The position numbers were made by a program, and so were the translations under genes. From Streptomyces sp. S465 (lineage in GTDB: Bacteria > Actinomycetota > Actinomycetes > Streptomycetales > Streptomycetaceae), in the NCBI RefSeq assembly GCF_026898115.1, contig NZ_CP114036.1:558001-622000 (forward strand): a stretch of 64,000 bases of DNA. The letters run 5' to 3'. This document shows positions 16,407 through 24,325 of this stretch, piece after piece (positions within the stretch are counted from its first letter, which is position 1; each line of letters begins with the position of its first letter). The notes below the pieces were generated by a model, which worked only from the letters and a program-made list of their open reading frames with translations, was not told where the DNA came from and did not search any database.

Positions 16407-17792
16407 TCAGCGTTGGGGAGAGCGGGCGAGCAGGGCCTCTCGGCGCCTGATGAGCTTTCCGTTGGAGGTGCGGGGCAGATCGGTCAGGACGTGGACCACG
16501 CGGGGCACCTTGTAGTCGGCCAGCCGGTCCCGGCACCAGCGCAGCAGGTCCCCGGCCGCGGGGCCGTCCGGTCCGGTGGCCACATAGGCTTCGGTGGTGC
16601 CGGCGTGCACGACCACGGCCCCTCGGACGCCGGGGTGTTCCCGCAGCACGGCTTCCACCTCGGTCAGATCGACCTTGAGGCCGCCGATGACCACGAGGGA
16701 GTCGCCACGGCCCAGCAGCCGCACGGCGCCGGAGGCGTCCAGCTCGGCCCGGTCCCGGGTGCGCAGCCAGCCGTCGGCGTACCGGTCGCCGCCGGAGGCG
16801 TGCAGATACGGTGAGCCGTCCGGCAGCCACACCTCCAGCTCACCCTCGCGGACGCGGAGCCGCACACCGGGCGCCGCCGGGCCGACGGTGGGCCGCGAGG
16901 CGCCGCTCACCTCCATCGCGATGACGCCCGTCTCGGTGGTTCCGTACGATTCGCCGACCCCGACGCCGAACCGGCCGGCGAACCGGGCGGCCGTCTCCGG
17001 CGGCATGATCTCCCCTCCGGAGACCGCCGCGCGCAAGGCGGGCAGGGCGGGCAGATCGCGGGCGGTGCTCAGCAGTTCGTAGTGGAACGGCGTGCCGAAG
17101 ATCGCGTGGACGTCGTGGTGCCCGGCGGCGGCGAGAATGTCCTTGGCCGACACCCGTCGGGCGAACACCGCCGATACGCCCGCGGCCAGGGAGTGCAGCA
17201 CCCCGGCGATCAGGCCGAAACTGTGCGCGGTCGAGCTGAGCAGCAGCACCCGCTCACCCGCGGTCGGCATCCCCTCGATCCGGGTGAACCGGTCGATCTC
17301 GGCCGCCAGGGAGGCCGGGGTCCGCCCGATCACCTTGGGCAGCCCGGTCGAGCCCGAGCTGAACTGCACCAGCCGGTGCTCGGTCGCCGCGGCGCGGCCG
17401 CCCGCGCACCGCGAGGTGACCACCTCGTACCGGGGCTCGAAGCTGAGCGGCGAGCGGCCCGCCGTACCCGCGCTGACCAGGAACTGCGGATGGCACAGCG
17501 CGCGCAGGGCGTCCACTTCGGACGGTTTGAGCCGGTGGTCGACCAGCATCACCTGGGTACCCAGCCGCCACAGCGCGAACAGCACCTCGATCTGGGTGAG
17601 GCTCGGCGGTATCCGCAGCATCACCGTATGCCCCTCGCCGATGCCGTGCCCGGCGAAGACGCCCGCCTCCATGGCCGCGGCGTCCCGGACCTCGGCCCGG
17701 CTCACCGGGCGCTCGCCGTGCACGAGGTAGGGCAGCTCGCCGGGATGGGCGTCGAACAGCGTATCGACGAGCTCGCTCATGCCCGCGGCCAT
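16407..17792 (-). CDS. AMP-dependent aryl/acyl ligase (ANL superfamily)
   Basis: Adenylating enzyme of 461 residues, shorter at the N-terminus than standard acyl-CoA synthetases. Core motifs are present: QFSSGSTGLPKVIG near residue 145, GESYGTTETGVIAME near 285, the hinge LLGRGDSLVVIGGLKVDLTE near 370 and the catalytic Lys in TSNGKLIRRREAL near the end. The size and the compact architecture resemble ligases that load aromatic acids onto carrier proteins. It starts at 17792, sharing its first base with the stop of the GriH-like gene, and the first ACP follows, so the simplest reading is that it activates 3-amino-4-hydroxybenzoate for transfer to an ACP. Substrate is inferred from context. Confidence 0.85.
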   Translation of the reverse strand: MAAGMSELVDTLFDAHPGELPYLVHGERPVSRAEVRDAAAMEAGVFAGHGIGEGHTVMLRIPPSLTQIEVLFALWRLGTQVMLVDHRLKPSEVDALRALCHPQFLVSAGTAGRSPLSFEPRYEVVTSRCAGGRAAATEHRLVQFSSGSTGLPKVIGRTPASLAAEIDRFTRIEGMPTAGERVLLLSSTAHSFGLIAGVLHSLAAGVSAVFARRVSAKDILAAAGHHDVHAIFGTPFHYELLSTARDLPALPALRAAVSGGEIMPPETAARFAGRFGVGVGESYGTTETGVIAMEVSGASRPTVGPAAPGVRLRVREGELEVWLPDGSPYLHASGGDRYADGWLRTRDRAELDASGAVRLLGRGDSLVVIGGLKVDLTEVEAVLREHPGVRGAVVVHAGTTEAYVATGPDGPAAGDLLRWCRDRLADYKVPRVVHVLTDLPRTSNGKLIRRREALLARSPQR

Positions 17793-18832
17793 CAGTTTTC
17801 CTTGCAGAACTCGCCGATGGGAAAGCCCACATGGCGCTGGTCGGTGGCCAGGTAGCCGAGCAGTTCGTCGCCGGGCCGCAGCTCGGTGACGTTGTGCACC
17901 TTCCCGCCCGGCCCGAGCACCCGCACATGCCAGTCGTCCTGGACGGTCAGGCTCACCACGACGTCCTCGGCCGACCGCGCGGTGATGGTCAGCAGCGGCC
18001 GGGACTCCAGCTTGGCCCGGCCGACGGTGACCGGCCGGGTCCTGCCCTCGGCGTTGACGGCCAGCGTCGTGCTGCCCGAGCGCAGCTCGCTCAGGTAGTT
18101 GGTGCGGTTCTCCGGACCGAGCACATAGGAGTGCAGGGCGCCGGCGTTGACCCGGAACGGGCGGGTCGGCATGTACGGCAGCGGATGGGTCTCACTGCAG
18201 CACAGGATGAAGCCGGTCGAGTAGGAGCCGACCAGGATGCCCTCGTCCTCGGCGAAATGCGTGCAGGTGTCCACGCACACCCGGTCGCCGAGCCCGTGGT
18301 GGTCGATGCCGTCGACGTACAGCGTGGTCAGCCGCAGAGGCTCGGAACCGGCCTCCAGCAGCCGGGCCAGCGCGAACACCTCGTCGGCGTCGGAGGGGGC
18401 CAACAGGACGCCGTCCGAGCCGCGTTCCAGCACGTCCAGCACGGTGGCGGCTTCTTCCAGGTCGGCGCAGACGGTGACCAGCTTGCCCGCGGAGCGGTCC
18501 GCGGCGGCGAGCACGATCTCCAGGGGGATCTTGGTCGGGTCGGCGAAGCGGACCACGGTGAAGGGCAGTGCGACGGCGGCGGCGCACGCCAGCCGCAGCG
18601 ACGGTTCGTCGTGTACGTCGACCCAGCCGGCGGTGTCGGCGCCGAGGTCGTGCAGTTGGCCCTCCTCGGTCACCGTCGTGGTGGTGACGGCGGTGACGGT
18701 CGGGGGCAGCGACTTCAGGACGGATTCGTCGTCGCAGAGCACACCCCGCATCCGGGTGTGGATGGCGGCGTCCACGACGGACTCCAGCCGTGCCTGCGGA
18801 ACGCTTCGGAGGTCGATCCATGCGAACTTCAT
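17792..18832 (-). CDS. 3-dehydroquinate synthase II-like protein (GriH-type 3,4-AHBA synthase)
   Basis: Protein of 346 residues of the archaeal-type DHQ synthase family (AroB'). In Streptomyces the homologue GriH converts the C7 amino-heptulosonate phosphate made by GriI into 3-amino-4-hydroxybenzoate. Visible family features are the start KFAWIDLR, the central TLYVDGIDHHGLGDRVCVDT segment, GSYSTGFILCCSETHPLPYMPTRPFRVNAGALHSYV, and the C-terminal strand set ending DQRHVGFPIGEFCKEN. Its start overlaps (ATGA, 18829-18832) the stop of the aldolase gene that supplies its substrate, the same gene order logic as griI-griH. The alternative, an archaeal-type shikimate route, is unlikely in an actinobacterium and in this operon. 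Confidence 0.88.
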   Translation of the reverse strand: MKFAWIDLRSVPQARLESVVDAAIHTRMRGVLCDDESVLKSLPPTVTAVTTTTVTEEGQLHDLGADTAGWVDVHDEPSLRLACAAAVALPFTVVRFADPTKIPLEIVLAAADRSAGKLVTVCADLEEAATVLDVLERGSDGVLLAPSDADEVFALARLLEAGSEPLRLTTLYVDGIDHHGLGDRVCVDTCTHFAEDEGILVGSYSTGFILCCSETHPLPYMPTRPFRVNAGALHSYVLGPENRTNYLSELRSGSTTLAVNAEGRTRPVTVGRAKLESRPLLTITARSAEDVVVSLTVQDDWHVRVLGPGGKVHNVTELRPGDELLGYLATDQRHVGFPIGEFCKEN

Positions 18833-19635
18833 GCGGCTCCTGTCGCAATCGTCGGGGGGTGGGGGGCCGTTCCGGCGTCGACGGCGTGGACGACGGCGGC
18901 GAGCCTGCTCACCAGCGAGGCGGGGGAGGGTGCGGAGAAGATCCGGCGGCCGACCGCGAGGCCCCGGCAGCCGGCCAGCATCAACGAGGTCCCGTGACCG
19001 ATCAGGTCCGAGCCGTCGGGCGGGCCCCCCGCGGCGAGGACCGGCAGGGGGCTGGAGTCCACCACCTCGGCCATCCGTTCCAGGGGCAGCGCGACCGAGG
19101 TCTTCACCAGGTCGGCACCGAGGTCCGCGGCGATGTTGACCGCGTGGGCGAGCAGCGCCGGGTCGTGCGGATCGGCGATCCGCGGCCCTCTCGGATAGAT
19201 CATCGCGAGCAGCGGCATGTTCCAGACGTCGCACGAGGCCGCGACGGTCCCGAGGTCGGCGAGTTGCCGGTGTTCGGTGTCCGAGCCGAGATTCACATGC
19301 ACGCTCACCGCGTCCGCGCCCAGCCGCACGGCCTCTTCGACCTCGCCGACGAGCACCTTGGCGTCGGCGTCGGCCGCGTGCGCGGTTCCGGCGCTCAGGT
19401 GCACCACCAGGGCGCAGTGGCGCAGGATGGCCGGTGCGATGGTGCGCGCCCGGCCCTTGTGCACGATGACCGCGTCCGCGCCGCCGTCCACCACCGCCCG
19501 CAGCAGCCCGTTCCAGCGGGCCTGGGGCACCACCGGTCCATCGGACACACTGTGGTCGAGCGGGACGAAGAGATGTCTTCCGTCCCCCACGGCGGAGAGT
19601 CTCCGCATCCGGAATGATTTACCAATATCGGTCAT
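18829..19635 (-). CDS. Class I aldolase, GriI/AroA'-type (2-amino-heptulosonate phosphate synthase)
   Basis: Aldolase of 268 residues of the DhnA/FBA class I family. The Schiff-base Lys is K178 in ADLGADLVKTS; PLDHSV near residue 26 and AMIYPRGP near 145 are the phosphate and proton-transfer segments of the family. GriI, its best-studied Streptomyces relative, joins aspartate semialdehyde and dihydroxyacetone phosphate to give the precursor of 3-amino-4-hydroxybenzoate. It is the first gene of the ten-gene leftward operon, so its upstream gap carries the operon's promoter. I start at ATG 19635, which has GGGAGAGG about 14 bases upstream; the frame is open to 19698 but that part is not conserved in type. 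Confidence 0.88.
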   Translation of the reverse strand: MTDIGKSFRMRRLSAVGDGRHLFVPLDHSVSDGPVVPQARWNGLLRAVVDGGADAVIVHKGRARTIAPAILRHCALVVHLSAGTAHAADADAKVLVGEVEEAVRLGADAVSVHVNLGSDTEHRQLADLGTVAASCDVWNMPLLAMIYPRGPRIADPHDPALLAHAVNIAADLGADLVKTSVALPLERMAEVVDSSPLPVLAAGGPPDGSDLIGHGTSLMLAGCRGLAVGRRIFSAPSPASLVSRLAAVVHAVDAGTAPHPPTIATGAA

Positions 19636-19730
19636 GTTCCAGACACACCTCTCCCAACGGGTGGACGGCGCTTCGGGATTACCGGGCCAGAATGACACGC
19701 CCTTGCGAAAGCGAGTGGATATTGAATCTC

Positions 19731-19748
19731 CATAACTTCGCGGTTATG
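19731..19748. promoter_or_regulatory. Perfect inverted repeat CATAAC-N6-GTTATG in the divergent promoter region
   Basis: CATAAC at 19731-19736 and GTTATG at 19743-19748 form a perfect palindrome in the 201-base gap between the two divergent arms of the biosynthetic cluster. The region is locally AT-rich against GC-rich neighbours. A dimeric regulator, perhaps the cluster's own LysR protein, could bind here to control both arms. Confidence 0.5.
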
Positions 19749-19755
19749 CGGCTCT

Positions 19756-19776
19756 GAGAAAGTTCTGAGATTTCTC
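19756..19776. promoter_or_regulatory. Second inverted repeat GAGAAA-N9-TTTCTC in the divergent region
   Basis: GAGAAA (19756-19761) and TTTCTC (19771-19776) pair perfectly across nine bases, with TCTGAGA repeated inside. It lies eight bases from the CATAAC palindrome and 61 bases before the flavodoxin start, so it could be a second operator or overlap the rightward promoter. Confidence 0.4.
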
Positions 19777-19836
19777 TGACAGGCTGTCCGGCGGCTATTC
19801 CGCAAGCGCCGGAACCGCTTTTCCGAGGAGACTGGT

Positions 19837-20442
19837 ATGTCCGCCTTGACCGACCCGGTACACCTCGCGATCGCCTGTCACGGCGGCCGCGGCCACACCG
19901 CCAGGCTGGGAGAGGCGGTACGAGCCGGAGCGAGCCGGGTTCCGCACACCGAGGTCACCACCATCCGGGTCGACCGGATCAGCGACCAGGAGTGGCAGCG
20001 GCTCGACGACGCCCACGCGATCGTCTTCGGCGCACCCACCTACATGGGCACCGCCTCGTCGGCCTTCCACACCTTCGCCGAGGCGAGCGCCAGGCGCTGG
20101 CTCAGCCGCCGCTGGCAGGACAAGCTGGCCGCGGGCTTCACCAACTCCGGCTCGATGGCCGGGGACAAGGCCGGCACCCTGGGCTACTTCGCCACCCTCG
20201 CCGCACAGCACGGCATGCTCTGGGTCAGCCTGGGCCTGGCCCCCGGCTGGAACTCCTCCTCCGGCAGCGAGTTCGACCCCAACCGGCTCGGCTTCTACCA
20301 GGGCGCGGCGGCGCAGTCCCCCGTGGACGACAGGTCGGGCGCGGTGCACACATCCGACCTCGCCACCGCGGAACACCTCGGACAGCGGGTCGCGGAGCTC
20401 ACCCGGACCGTCGTCGCGGGCCGGCGAGCGCTGGAGTCGTGA
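19837..20442 (+). CDS. Flavodoxin-family NAD(P)H-dependent oxidoreductase (WrbA-like)
   Basis: Flavoprotein of 201 residues. The N-terminal strand HLAIACHGGRGHTARLGEAV is the FMN phosphate-binding loop of the flavodoxin fold; the second FMN loop is IVFGAPTYMGTASSAFHTF, and GFTNSGSMAGDKAGTLGYF is typical of WrbA/NQO-type proteins. It would reduce quinones or aromatic intermediates with NAD(P)H. Aminophenol-type products such as 3,4-AHBA derivatives oxidise readily, so a protective or tailoring reductase fits. The GAGGAGA ribosome-binding site sits seven bases before ATG 19837. First gene of the rightward arm; its end overlaps the exporter start (GTGA). Confidence 0.85.
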   Translation: MSALTDPVHLAIACHGGRGHTARLGEAVRAGASRVPHTEVTTIRVDRISDQEWQRLDDAHAIVFGAPTYMGTASSAFHTFAEASARRWLSRRWQDKLAAGFTNSGSMAGDKAGTLGYFATLAAQHGMLWVSLGLAPGWNSSSGSEFDPNRLGFYQGAAAQSPVDDRSGAVHTSDLATAEHLGQRVAELTRTVVAGRRALES

Positions 20443-22049
20443 GCCACCGGCCCATGGCGCCGGCCGCCCCCACCGCGGGCGGGCCCGGCGGCGCGGCCGC
20501 CCCGGCGCGGCCGTGGTGGACGGTGGCGGTGGCGGTTCTGGCGCAGACGCTGGTCCTGCTGGACAACACGGTCCTCAACGTGACGATGGAGACCCTCGCC
20601 GACCCAGTTCGCGGGCTCGGGGCCGGCTCCGCGGACCTGGCCTGGGCCAACGCCTCGTACTCGCTGGTCTTCGCCGCGGGCAGCTTCACCGGAGGCGCTC
20701 TGGCCGACCGCTACGGGCCGCGCCGCGTCCTGGTCGCCGGGCTGGTGGTGCTGGCCGCCGCCGCCACGCCGGCCGCGTTCTCGCCCGGGGCCACGGAACT
20801 GACCGTCACCCGCGGCTTCATGGGCGCGGGCGGGGCGCTGATCACCCCGGCGACACTGGCGATCGTCACCCGCGGTACCGCGCCCGCCCACCGGACCCGG
20901 GCGATCGCCATCTGGGCCTCGGCGGGCGGCGCGGCCGTCGCGCTCGGACCGGTGGTGGGCGGGGCGCTGCTGACCCGGTTCTGGTGGGGATCGGTGTTCC
21001 TCGTCAACCTTCCGGTGGTGGCGGTGTGTCTGGCCGGCGCGGCTCTCCTGGTGCCCGAGGTGCGCTATGCCGAGCGCAGGGTGCTCGACGCGTCGGCCCT
21101 GGTGCTCTCCGTCCTGGGGCTGGGGCTCGTGGTGTACGGCGTCATCCGGGGCGGCCGCCCGGCCGGCTGGACGAGCCCGGCCGCCCTGCTGCCCCTCGCC
21201 GTCGGCCTCGCCCTGCTGGCGGCGCTCGTGGTGACGCAGAGCCGCCGGGAGACACCGGGGTTCGATGTGCGCCTCTTCGCCGAGCCGCGCTTCGCGGGCG
21301 GCAGCGTGACCCTGCTGCTGCTCTTCTTCGGCCTGGCCGGACAGCTCTTCTACTGCGCCTTCTACCTGCAAGGGGTGCACGGGCTGTCGGCGCTGGCCGC
21401 CGGGGGCGTGATGGCGTCCGCCGCGGGCGGCATCGTCCTCGGCAACCAGGTCTCCCCCGCCCTCTGCCGGCTGCTGACCGTCCGCTGGTGCGCGGTCGCC
21501 GGGATACTCCTGGCCGGCCTGACCTTCGGCGGTTACGTGTTCTTCACCGCGGACACCCCGGTGGCCTGGATCGCGGGGGTCCTCTTCGCGCAGGGCGCCG
21601 GTATCGGGCTGGTGGTCGCGCCGATGACGGCCGAGATGATGGCCGCCCTGCCGCGGCGGTACACCGGCGCCGGCGCGGCCGTCAGCGCCGCGACCCGGCC
21701 GGTGGGCAGCACCCTCGGGGTCGCGGTGCTCGGCTCCGTGCTCGCCACCGCCTACCGCGGGAACATCCGGCCCGCGCTCGACGGACTGGCCCCGGGGACA
21801 CGGGACCGGGCCATGGACTCCGCGGAGGCCACCCGGGCGGTGGCCAGATCGCTGAACCGGCCCGATCTCCTCGCCGCCGCGAACCGCGCGTATCTGCACG
21901 CCATGTACGTCACCGCCACCTGGACGGCGCTGCTGTCCCTGGCCGGCGCCGTACTCGTCATCGGATATTTCCGGCCGCGACCATCACAGACGGAGGCAGC
22001 AAGTGGAGATGGATCTGCGCCACCTGCGGATCGTGCTCACCGTAGCTGA
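20439..22049 (+). CDS. MFS exporter, DHA2 family (14 TM), cluster-associated
   Basis: Transporter of 536 residues. After a Pro/Ala-rich tail the helices begin at WWTVAVAVLAQTLVLLDNTV (the LDxTVVNVAL motif of DHA2 exporters, here LDNTVLNVTME), then the motif-A loop GGALADRYGPRRVLVAG and motif C with RGFMGAGGALITPATLAIV. About 14 hydrophobic segments are present. Such proteins export drugs by proton antiport and are common self-resistance genes of antibiotic clusters. GTG 20439 overlaps the flavodoxin stop; ATG 20454 is an alternative start. Its 3' end overlaps the LysR gene by 47 bases. I infer export of the cluster's product. Confidence 0.9.
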   Translation: MSHRPMAPAAPTAGGPGGAAAPARPWWTVAVAVLAQTLVLLDNTVLNVTMETLADPVRGLGAGSADLAWANASYSLVFAAGSFTGGALADRYGPRRVLVAGLVVLAAAATPAAFSPGATELTVTRGFMGAGGALITPATLAIVTRGTAPAHRTRAIAIWASAGGAAVALGPVVGGALLTRFWWGSVFLVNLPVVAVCLAGAALLVPEVRYAERRVLDASALVLSVLGLGLVVYGVIRGGRPAGWTSPAALLPLAVGLALLAALVVTQSRRETPGFDVRLFAEPRFAGGSVTLLLLFFGLAGQLFYCAFYLQGVHGLSALAAGGVMASAAGGIVLGNQVSPALCRLLTVRWCAVAGILLAGLTFGGYVFFTADTPVAWIAGVLFAQGAGIGLVVAPMTAEMMAALPRRYTGAGAAVSAATRPVGSTLGVAVLGSVLATAYRGNIRPALDGLAPGTRDRAMDSAEATRAVARSLNRPDLLAAANRAYLHAMYVTATWTALLSLAGAVLVIGYFRPRPSQTEAASGDGSAPPADRAHRS

Positions 22050-22911
22050 GGCGGGCAGCATCAGCCACGCGGCCACCAGACTGAACATCGCGCAATCCGG
22101 ACTGTCCACGCAGCTCAGACGCATTGAGCAGGAATTCGGCGGTCCGCTGTTCCGCCGCCGCCCACAGGGCGTGGTGCCGACCGAACTCGGCGTCCATGTG
22201 CTGGGGCGGGCCCGGGAGCTGCTCGACGAGTTCGGCGATCTGCTCACCACGGCGCGGACGCTGGCCCGGCCGGCCGAACCGCCGCAGGCCGTCGCGCTGG
22301 GCGGAGTGGACAATCCGTGGGTGCCGCGGATCGCCGCGCTCATCCGGGAGCGGCTGCCGCACCACGAACAGCTCACCTATCTGGAGCCGTCCTCCCAGGC
22401 CGTGCTGGAGCTGCTGCGCACCGAGAAGATCGCGCTCGCGGTCGTCAGCGAGTTCCCGGACGTGGTGGCGCCCCCGGTCCGCGACTTCACCGTCCGCGAC
22501 CTGGACACCGAACCGGTGCTGATCGGGCTGGCCCCCGGTCACCGGCTGGCCCACCGGCAACGGCTCACCCTCCAAGAACTGGCCGAGGACGTCTGGGTCG
22601 CGCCCGGTGACCGCTCGGACGGTCTCGGCCTGAGTCTGCGGATCGCCTGCGAACGCGCCGGGTTCACCCCTCGGTTCCGGTACTTCGGCGCCGACCAGAC
22701 CACCACGGCGGCCATCGTGAGCGCCGGGAACGCGGTCGGGGTCTTCCTCTCACCGGGCGACCACTGCCAGGGGATCGTGTGGAAGCGACTGGCGAACGGC
22801 CGGCTGTGGCGGCGGACGCGGCTGGTGTGGGACGCCGCGTCGCCGCTGGCCGGGCTCGCCGAGGACATCGACAGCGGCGCGCTGGACTGGCGCGGACGGC
22901 GCGCCTCGTGA
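22003..22911 (+). CDS. LysR-family transcriptional regulator
   Basis: DNA-binding regulator of 302 residues. The N-terminal winged helix-turn-helix is clear: MDLRHLRIVLTVAEAGSISHAATRLNIAQSGLSTQLRRIE, followed by the linker and the periplasmic-binding-like effector domain (VALGGVDNPWVPRI to the C-terminus). It is the last gene of the rightward arm and overlaps the MFS gene by 47 bases, so it is co-transcribed. LysR proteins often activate divergent promoters when a pathway metabolite binds, so it is the likely pathway-specific regulator acting at 19636-19836. GTG 22003 has GGAGG six bases upstream; ATG 22009 is an alternative. Confidence 0.92.
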   Translation: MEMDLRHLRIVLTVAEAGSISHAATRLNIAQSGLSTQLRRIEQEFGGPLFRRRPQGVVPTELGVHVLGRARELLDEFGDLLTTARTLARPAEPPQAVALGGVDNPWVPRIAALIRERLPHHEQLTYLEPSSQAVLELLRTEKIALAVVSEFPDVVAPPVRDFTVRDLDTEPVLIGLAPGHRLAHRQRLTLQELAEDVWVAPGDRSDGLGLSLRIACERAGFTPRFRYFGADQTTTAAIVSAGNAVGVFLSPGDHCQGIVWKRLANGRLWRRTRLVWDAASPLAGLAEDIDSGALDWRGRRAS

Positions 22912-22928
22912 GCCCGGCCACGCGGTCG

Positions 22929-23009
22929 GTCACCGGCCCGGCCGTGGAACCACCGGCCACCGGCCGGCTCGTGAAACCACCCGTCACCGGCCAGGCGGTG
23001 ACCGGTCAG
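22929..23009. repeat. Three imperfect 27-bp tandem repeats between convergent genes
   Basis: Units at 22929-22955, 22956-22982 and 22983-23009 share the pattern GYCACCGGCC-N-GTGRAACCACC, the third being most diverged. Read on the plus strand they are nine-codon repeats, but no gene there is supported. They fill the gap between the LysR stop and the end of the histidine kinase, and their self-complementary CCGG/GGCC content may help termination. Confidence 0.65.
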
Positions 23010-24325
23010 GGGCCGGGGGCATCCGTACCCCGGGCGCCCGCGGGGAGGCACGCCGCGCTCGGCCGCGGTCGCGGGATCGTCTCCGCCACCCGCGCCGTCG
23101 GCAGTTCGACGGTGAACAGCGCGCCGTCCCCCGGGCGTCCCTCGGCGGTGATCCGCCCCCGATGGCTCTCGACCACCTCACGGGCGAGCGCCAGGCCGAG
23201 CCCGAACCGTCTGCCCCGGCCACCGGCGGTGCCCCTGGCGAACCGCTCGAAGATGCGCTCGGCCTCCTCCGGCGGGAACCCGACGCCGGTGTCGCGTACG
23301 GACAGCGACACGGTGCCGGGGAGCGGGGCGTCCACGGACACCACGACCTCCCCGCCGGGCGGGGTGTGCCCCATCGCGTTGTCGACCAGCGCGGCGATCA
23401 CCCGGCGCAGGGCCGGCGCGGTGCCCATCACCACATGCCGCTCCGGCCCGCACCGCAGACGCACGGTCAGCCCCATCGACTGGGCTCGCGCGTCCTCGGC
23501 GGTCACCGCCTCCTCCGCGAGGATGTCGAGGTCGACGGGCTCGCAGGAGCCCGGCGACCGGGAGAGCCGCGCGGACAGCAGCAGGTCGTCGATGATGTCG
23601 CCGAGCTGGCGCGTTCCGGTCACCAGCCGCTGGAGGTCACCGGCCAGCTGCTGGGGGCTCGCCGAACCGGAACGGCGGGCCAGGAGCTGCGCGCGGGTGT
23701 GCAACTGGGTCAGCGGAGTGCGCAGTTCGTGGCTGGCGTCCGCGACGAACCGCCGCTGCCGGTCCAGGGCCTCGGACAGCGGTGTCATGGCGCGCCGCGC
23801 GAGCAGGCCGCTGGCGACCGCGACGAGCACCAGGCCGACCGCCTCCGCCGCCGCGAAGGCCAGCAGCAGGTGGTTGCGGTCGGCGCGCTGGAAGCGTTCC
23901 CCGTACGCCGCCTGGACGAGCTCCGAGCCGCGCCACGCGGTGCGCACCGTGTACTCCTCACCCCCTCGCTCCACCCGTTCCAGCCTCGGTGAACCGCCCT
24001 CGCGGACCGCGTCCAGGCTGGAGGTCACGGGCAGTCCAGCCGGGATACCGGGGGTGCTGCGGACCAACCCGTCCCGCTCCACGGTCATCCACACGCAGAC
24101 CGGCGGGCTGTCGACGGTGTTGTGCTCGACGCTCCACTGGGTCTCGCGCTCCGCGTCGGCGCGTTGGGCGACCAGGACGACGCAGTAGACGATGGCCCCG
24201 ACCAGCAACATGATCACCGACATCACCAGCGAGATGCGCAGGGTGATCGTCCACTGGGCGGAGGCGAGCCTGCGCTGTTCGGGGCTGCGGGCCGTACGGC
24301 GCGGGAAGAGGGCCGGAAGCGACAT
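23006..24325 (-). CDS. Two-component sensor histidine kinase
   Basis: Membrane kinase of 439 residues. Helix 1 spans about 28-52 and helix 2 about 152-176, with a roughly 100-residue extracytoplasmic sensor between them (two Cys-containing short strands, no recognised fold). A HAMP-like piece follows, then the phospho-accepting box VADASHELRTPLTQL with His199. The N box is ALVDNAMGHTPPGG, the G1 box SVRDTGVGFPPEEAERIFERFARG and the G2 box FGLGLALAREVVESH. Everything needed for autophosphorylation is present. The last 30 residues are Pro/Arg-rich and poorly conserved in type. Its ATG shares one base with the stop of the response regulator (TGATG), so the two are one operon. Signal unknown. Confidence 0.93.
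   Translation of the reverse strand: MSLPALFPRRTARSPEQRRLASAQWTITLRISLVMSVIMLLVGAIVYCVVLVAQRADAERETQWSVEHNTVDSPPVCVWMTVERDGLVRSTPGIPAGLPVTSSLDAVREGGSPRLERVERGGEEYTVRTAWRGSELVQAAYGERFQRADRNHLLLAFAAAEAVGLVLVAVASGLLARRAMTPLSEALDRQRRFVADASHELRTPLTQLHTRAQLLARRSGSASPQQLAGDLQRLVTGTRQLGDIIDDLLLSARLSRSPGSCEPVDLDILAEEAVTAEDARAQSMGLTVRLRCGPERHVVMGTAPALRRVIAALVDNAMGHTPPGGEVVVSVDAPLPGTVSLSVRDTGVGFPPEEAERIFERFARGTAGGRGRRFGLGLALAREVVESHRGRITAEGRPGDGALFTVELPTARVAETIPRPRPSAACLPAGARGTDAPGP

Noticed and set aside
17792..19635. GriI/GriH-like pair as an archaeal-type shikimate (3-dehydroquinate) route.
   Set aside because: Actinobacteria use the classical DAHP/DHQ synthases, and the ligase/ACP/KS neighbours point to secondary metabolism via 3-amino-4-hydroxybenzoate.
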